DNA of 7,436 nucleotides, taken from the NCBI GenBank assembly GCA_902798605.1, contig CADBXH010000096.1:1-7436 (forward strand), in the 5' to 3' direction. Below are positions 5,653 through 7,436 of the stretch, piece after piece (positions within the stretch are counted from its first letter, which is position 1; each line of letters starts with the position of its first letter). The stretch comes from an uncultured Ruminococcus sp. (GTDB taxonomy: Bacteria; Bacillota_A; Clostridia; Oscillospirales; Acutalibacteraceae). A model generated the notes under the pieces. That model made no database searches, was not told the DNA's origin, and saw only the letters and a list, made by a program, of their open reading frames with translations. The position numbers and the translations under genes are program-made.

Positions 5653-5671
5653 ATCTTGTGAATTTCAAGAT
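5653..5671. repeat. inverted repeat upstream of the toxin-antitoxin promoter
   Basis: ATCTTG (5653-5658) and CAAGAT (5666-5671) form a perfect 6-bp inverted repeat with a 7-base centre, four bases upstream of the -35 box. No T run follows on either strand, so it is not a terminator. It may be an upstream operator half or a decayed relative of the neighbouring mini-hairpin units. Confidence 0.4.
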
Positions 5672-5686
5672 TAACAGCAGTCAAAT

Positions 5687-5805
5687 TTTTTAACTTGCGA
5701 AGCAAACTTAACTTTCGCACAGCGAAATCTTCACGGCGAAGCCTCTAAACTTTTGCGACAGCAAAATCTTAACTTGCACAAAGTGCGATCTTAACTCTTC
5801 GCGAA
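5687..5805. repeat. array of mini-hairpins with a conserved linker
   Basis: Successive short palindromes with 3-4 base loops: TTGC/GCAA (5695-5698, 5702-5705), TTTCGC/GCGAAA (5713-5718, 5722-5727), GGC/GCC (5735-5737, 5741-5743), TTTTGC/GCAAAA (5751-5756, 5761-5766) and GCAC/GTGC (5776-5779, 5783-5786). TTCGCGAA (5798-5805) lies inside the ABC gene end. The stems differ, but the linker ATCTTAACT recurs exactly at 5766-5774 and 5788-5796, with variants at 5687, 5705 and 5743, giving a period of about 22 bases. The ABC stop codon lies in one linker. The array fills the gap between the ABC gene and the toxin-antitoxin promoter. No simple terminator is visible there. Confidence 0.75.
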
Positions 5806-7436
5806 CTGGCTGTTGTACAATTCATAATAAAATCCCTTTTTGTTAAGCAGCTCATCATGCGTGCCCTGTTCTACGATATTCCCGTCGCGCATAACGAGGA
5901 TAACGTCGCTCTCCTTGATGGTCGAGAGGCGGTGGGCGACAACAAAGCTCGTCCTGCCGCGCATCATCTTGGCAAACGCTTTTTGAACGCGGATCTCGGT
6001 GAGCGTGTCGATGGATGAAGTCGCCTCGTCAAGAATTAGCACGCCCGGGTCGGTCAGCATTGCGCGCGCTATGCAGAGCAGCTGGCGCTGACCGAGGCTG
6101 AGGTTGCTTCCCTCCTCGCCGATCACCGTGTCATAGCCCTGCGGCATACGGCGGATAAAGCTGTGCGCGTGGGCGGATCTCGCGGCTTTTATCACCTGCT
6201 CATCGGTCGCGTCCGGTGCGCCGTAACGCAGGTTTTCCATGATAGTGCCGTTAAAAAGCCAGCTCTCCTGAAGCACCATTCCAAAGCTTTTTCTCAGCTC
6301 GTCGCGCTTTATATCGGCGATATCGACGCCGTCGAGGAAGATGTGACCGCTGTCCACCTCGTAGAACCGCATAAGCAGGTTGATAAGCGTTGTCTTGCCG
6401 CAGCCTGTGGGGCCTACGATTGCGACGTGGCTGCCGCTTTTTACGTTTAGCGAAAAGTTTTTTATCAGAGGCTTGTCCGGCGAATAAGAAAAGCTGATGT
6501 CGTCGATTTTTACCTCGCCCCTGCAGGGCTTGGGAGCTGAGCCTGACCGGCTGTCGTCCGGCTCGTTTTCGGCGTCGAGCACCTCAAACACCCTGTCGGA
6601 CGCGGCAAAGGCGGTTTGCAGCTGAGTCAGCACGCCCGTGACCTCGTTAAAGGGCTTTGTGTACTGGTTGGCGTATGTGAGGAACGCCGACAGCTGACCG
6701 ACCGTCAGCACGCCCGAGATCGCCGAGATCGCGCCGAAGATACCCACGGCGGCGTACACCATGGCGTTGACGAACCGCGTGCTCGGGTTTGCCAAGGCTC
6801 CGGCAAACTGCGCCTTGAAGCCCACGGTGAACAGCCTTTGGTTGAGCTCGTCAAACTCCCCGGCAGCCTCGTCCTCGTAGCTGAACGCCTTTACAAGCTG
6901 TTGGTTGCCGACATGCTCGTTGACGTAGGCGGAGATATCGCCGTTTAGAAGCTGCTGCTCGGTGAACCGCCTGTGCATAAGCTTGCCGATAAACGCCGCG
7001 ACAAACAGCGACAGGGGAGTGAGCACAACGACCGCCAGCGCGATCAAGGGGTTTATCATAAGCATAAAAATCAGCGTTCCGATGATGGTGACAACGCCCG
7101 AAAACAGCTGAATAAATATCTGAGTAAGTCCGTCGCCGACCGCGTCGATGTCGTTGATAACGCGGCTGATAAGGTCGCCGTGCGGGTGCGAGTCGATGTA
7201 GGAGAGAGGAACGGAGTTGATTTTTCTGAAAACGTCGCGGCGCATATCCCTGACCGCGCGGAAGCTGATCAGGTTGATAAGCCAGTTCATAAGCCACCGG
7301 AACACGCTCACGCCCACAAGCGCTATCGCGATAAGCACGATGATTTGGAGCACCGCCTCAAAGTACACCTGACCCTCGGCTTTGATGTTGTCTATCGCCC
7401 TGCCGACGAGCACGGGGATGAGCAGCGTTAGCGATA
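5791..7436 (-). CDS. ABC exporter half-transporter (fused permease and ATPase), 5' end outside the window
   Basis: Inner-membrane export protein of the multidrug/lipid type (type IV exporter). The reading frame stays open to the window edge (SLTLLIPVLVGRAID), so roughly the first helix is missing; the GTG at 7413 is not a credible start. Numbered from that GTG codon, further membrane helices lie at about 22-48, 98-118, 120-142, 212-233 and 237-252. The nucleotide-binding domain follows: Walker A GPTGCGKTT (334-342), Q-loop Q382, signature LSLGQ (438-442), Walker B VLILDE (458-463) with catalytic E463, D-loop SSID and H-loop H494. The signature deviates from LSGGQ while the glutamate and histidine are intact. 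This is the pattern of one partner in heterodimeric exporters such as TM287/288, so the other half is probably encoded just upstream. The substrate cannot be inferred. The stop codon falls inside a mini-hairpin repeat linker. Confidence 0.95.
   Translation of the reverse strand, partial: SLTLLIPVLVGRAIDNIKAEGQVYFEAVLQIIVLIAIALVGVSVFRWLMNWLINLISFRAVRDMRRDVFRKINSVPLSYIDSHPHGDLISRVINDIDAVGDGLTQIFIQLFSGVVTIIGTLIFMLMINPLIALAVVVLTPLSLFVAAFIGKLMHRRFTEQQLLNGDISAYVNEHVGNQQLVKAFSYEDEAAGEFDELNQRLFTVGFKAQFAGALANPSTRFVNAMVYAAVGIFGAISAISGVLTVGQLSAFLTYANQYTKPFNEVTGVLTQLQTAFAASDRVFEVLDAENEPDDSRSGSAPKPCRGEVKIDDISFSYSPDKPLIKNFSLNVKSGSHVAIVGPTGCGKTTLINLLMRFYEVDSGHIFLDGVDIADIKRDELRKSFGMVLQESWLFNGTIMENLRYGAPDATDEQVIKAARSAHAHSFIRRMPQGYDTVIGEEGSNLSLGQRQLLCIARAMLTDPGVLILDEATSSIDTLTEIRVQKAFAKMMRGRTSFVVAHRLSTIKESDVILVMRDGNIVEQGTHDELLNKKGFYYELYNSQFAKS

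Noticed and set aside
5687..5805. CRISPR array
   Set aside because: The repeated part is a 9-base linker, and the variable parts are themselves short palindromes, not 30-base spacers. No cas gene is present.
6163..7431. Several long open frames on both strands inside the ABC transporter
   Set aside because: They are shadows of the transporter in other frames, rich in R, H, D and V with no domain. The transporter frame itself carries all the ABC motifs.

Overview
The window looks like a chromosomal stretch of a low-to-medium GC Gram-positive bacterium, most likely a gut Clostridia/Oscillospiraceae (Ruminococcus-like) genome. The grounds are strong purine-rich Shine-Dalgarno sites, SigA-type promoters, the adjacent greA-lysS pair, and a 52-bp GC-rich double-hairpin repeat of a kind I associate with Oscillospiraceae genomes. 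The genus is an inference. Every gene I can support is on the minus strand, so transcription runs from high to low coordinates.

Layout from the high-coordinate end (transcription order): (1) 7436-5791, the 3' nine-tenths or so of an ABC exporter half-transporter whose 5' end lies outside the window; (2) 5805-5687, an array of about five mini-hairpins with different stems and a conserved linker, which runs into the ABC stop codon; (3) 5649-4999, a DinJ/RelB-type antitoxin and YafQ-type toxin operon with a perfect consensus promoter, a one-base antitoxin/toxin overlap and a strong terminator; (4) 5000-4179, an unrecognised 273-aa protein that starts at TTG and whose ribosome binding site lies inside the toxin operon's terminator hairpin; (5) 4063-3077, a six-helix membrane protein of unknown function with a consensus promoter, an operator-like inverted repeat over its -10 and its own terminator; (6) 3010-722, the greA-lysS operon (transcript cleavage factor and lysyl-tRNA synthetase) with a consensus promoter, a palindromic repeat between the genes and a terminator; (7) 713-29, a singly transcribed class I SAM-dependent methyltransferase, visibly more AT-rich than lysS.

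The housekeeping core is greA-lysS. The toxin-antitoxin pair, the repeat elements and the methyltransferase are accessory. Between lysS and the methyltransferase lies a patch of tandem direct repeats that looks like one end of an integrated element (integrase arm-type sites next to the 3' end of a conserved gene), so the methyltransferase may be cargo or a neighbour of such an element. No RNA gene, CRISPR array, transposase or integrase is visible. I do not see a clearly new multi-gene system. The least explained items are the mini-hairpin array, the terminator/ribosome-binding-site overlap in front of the 273-aa protein, and the repeat patch after lysS. No gap between genes exceeds 300 bases. 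The largest are 647-887 and 3979-4178, and their contents are listed; within the second, 4064-4178 is AT-rich and I see no signal in it.
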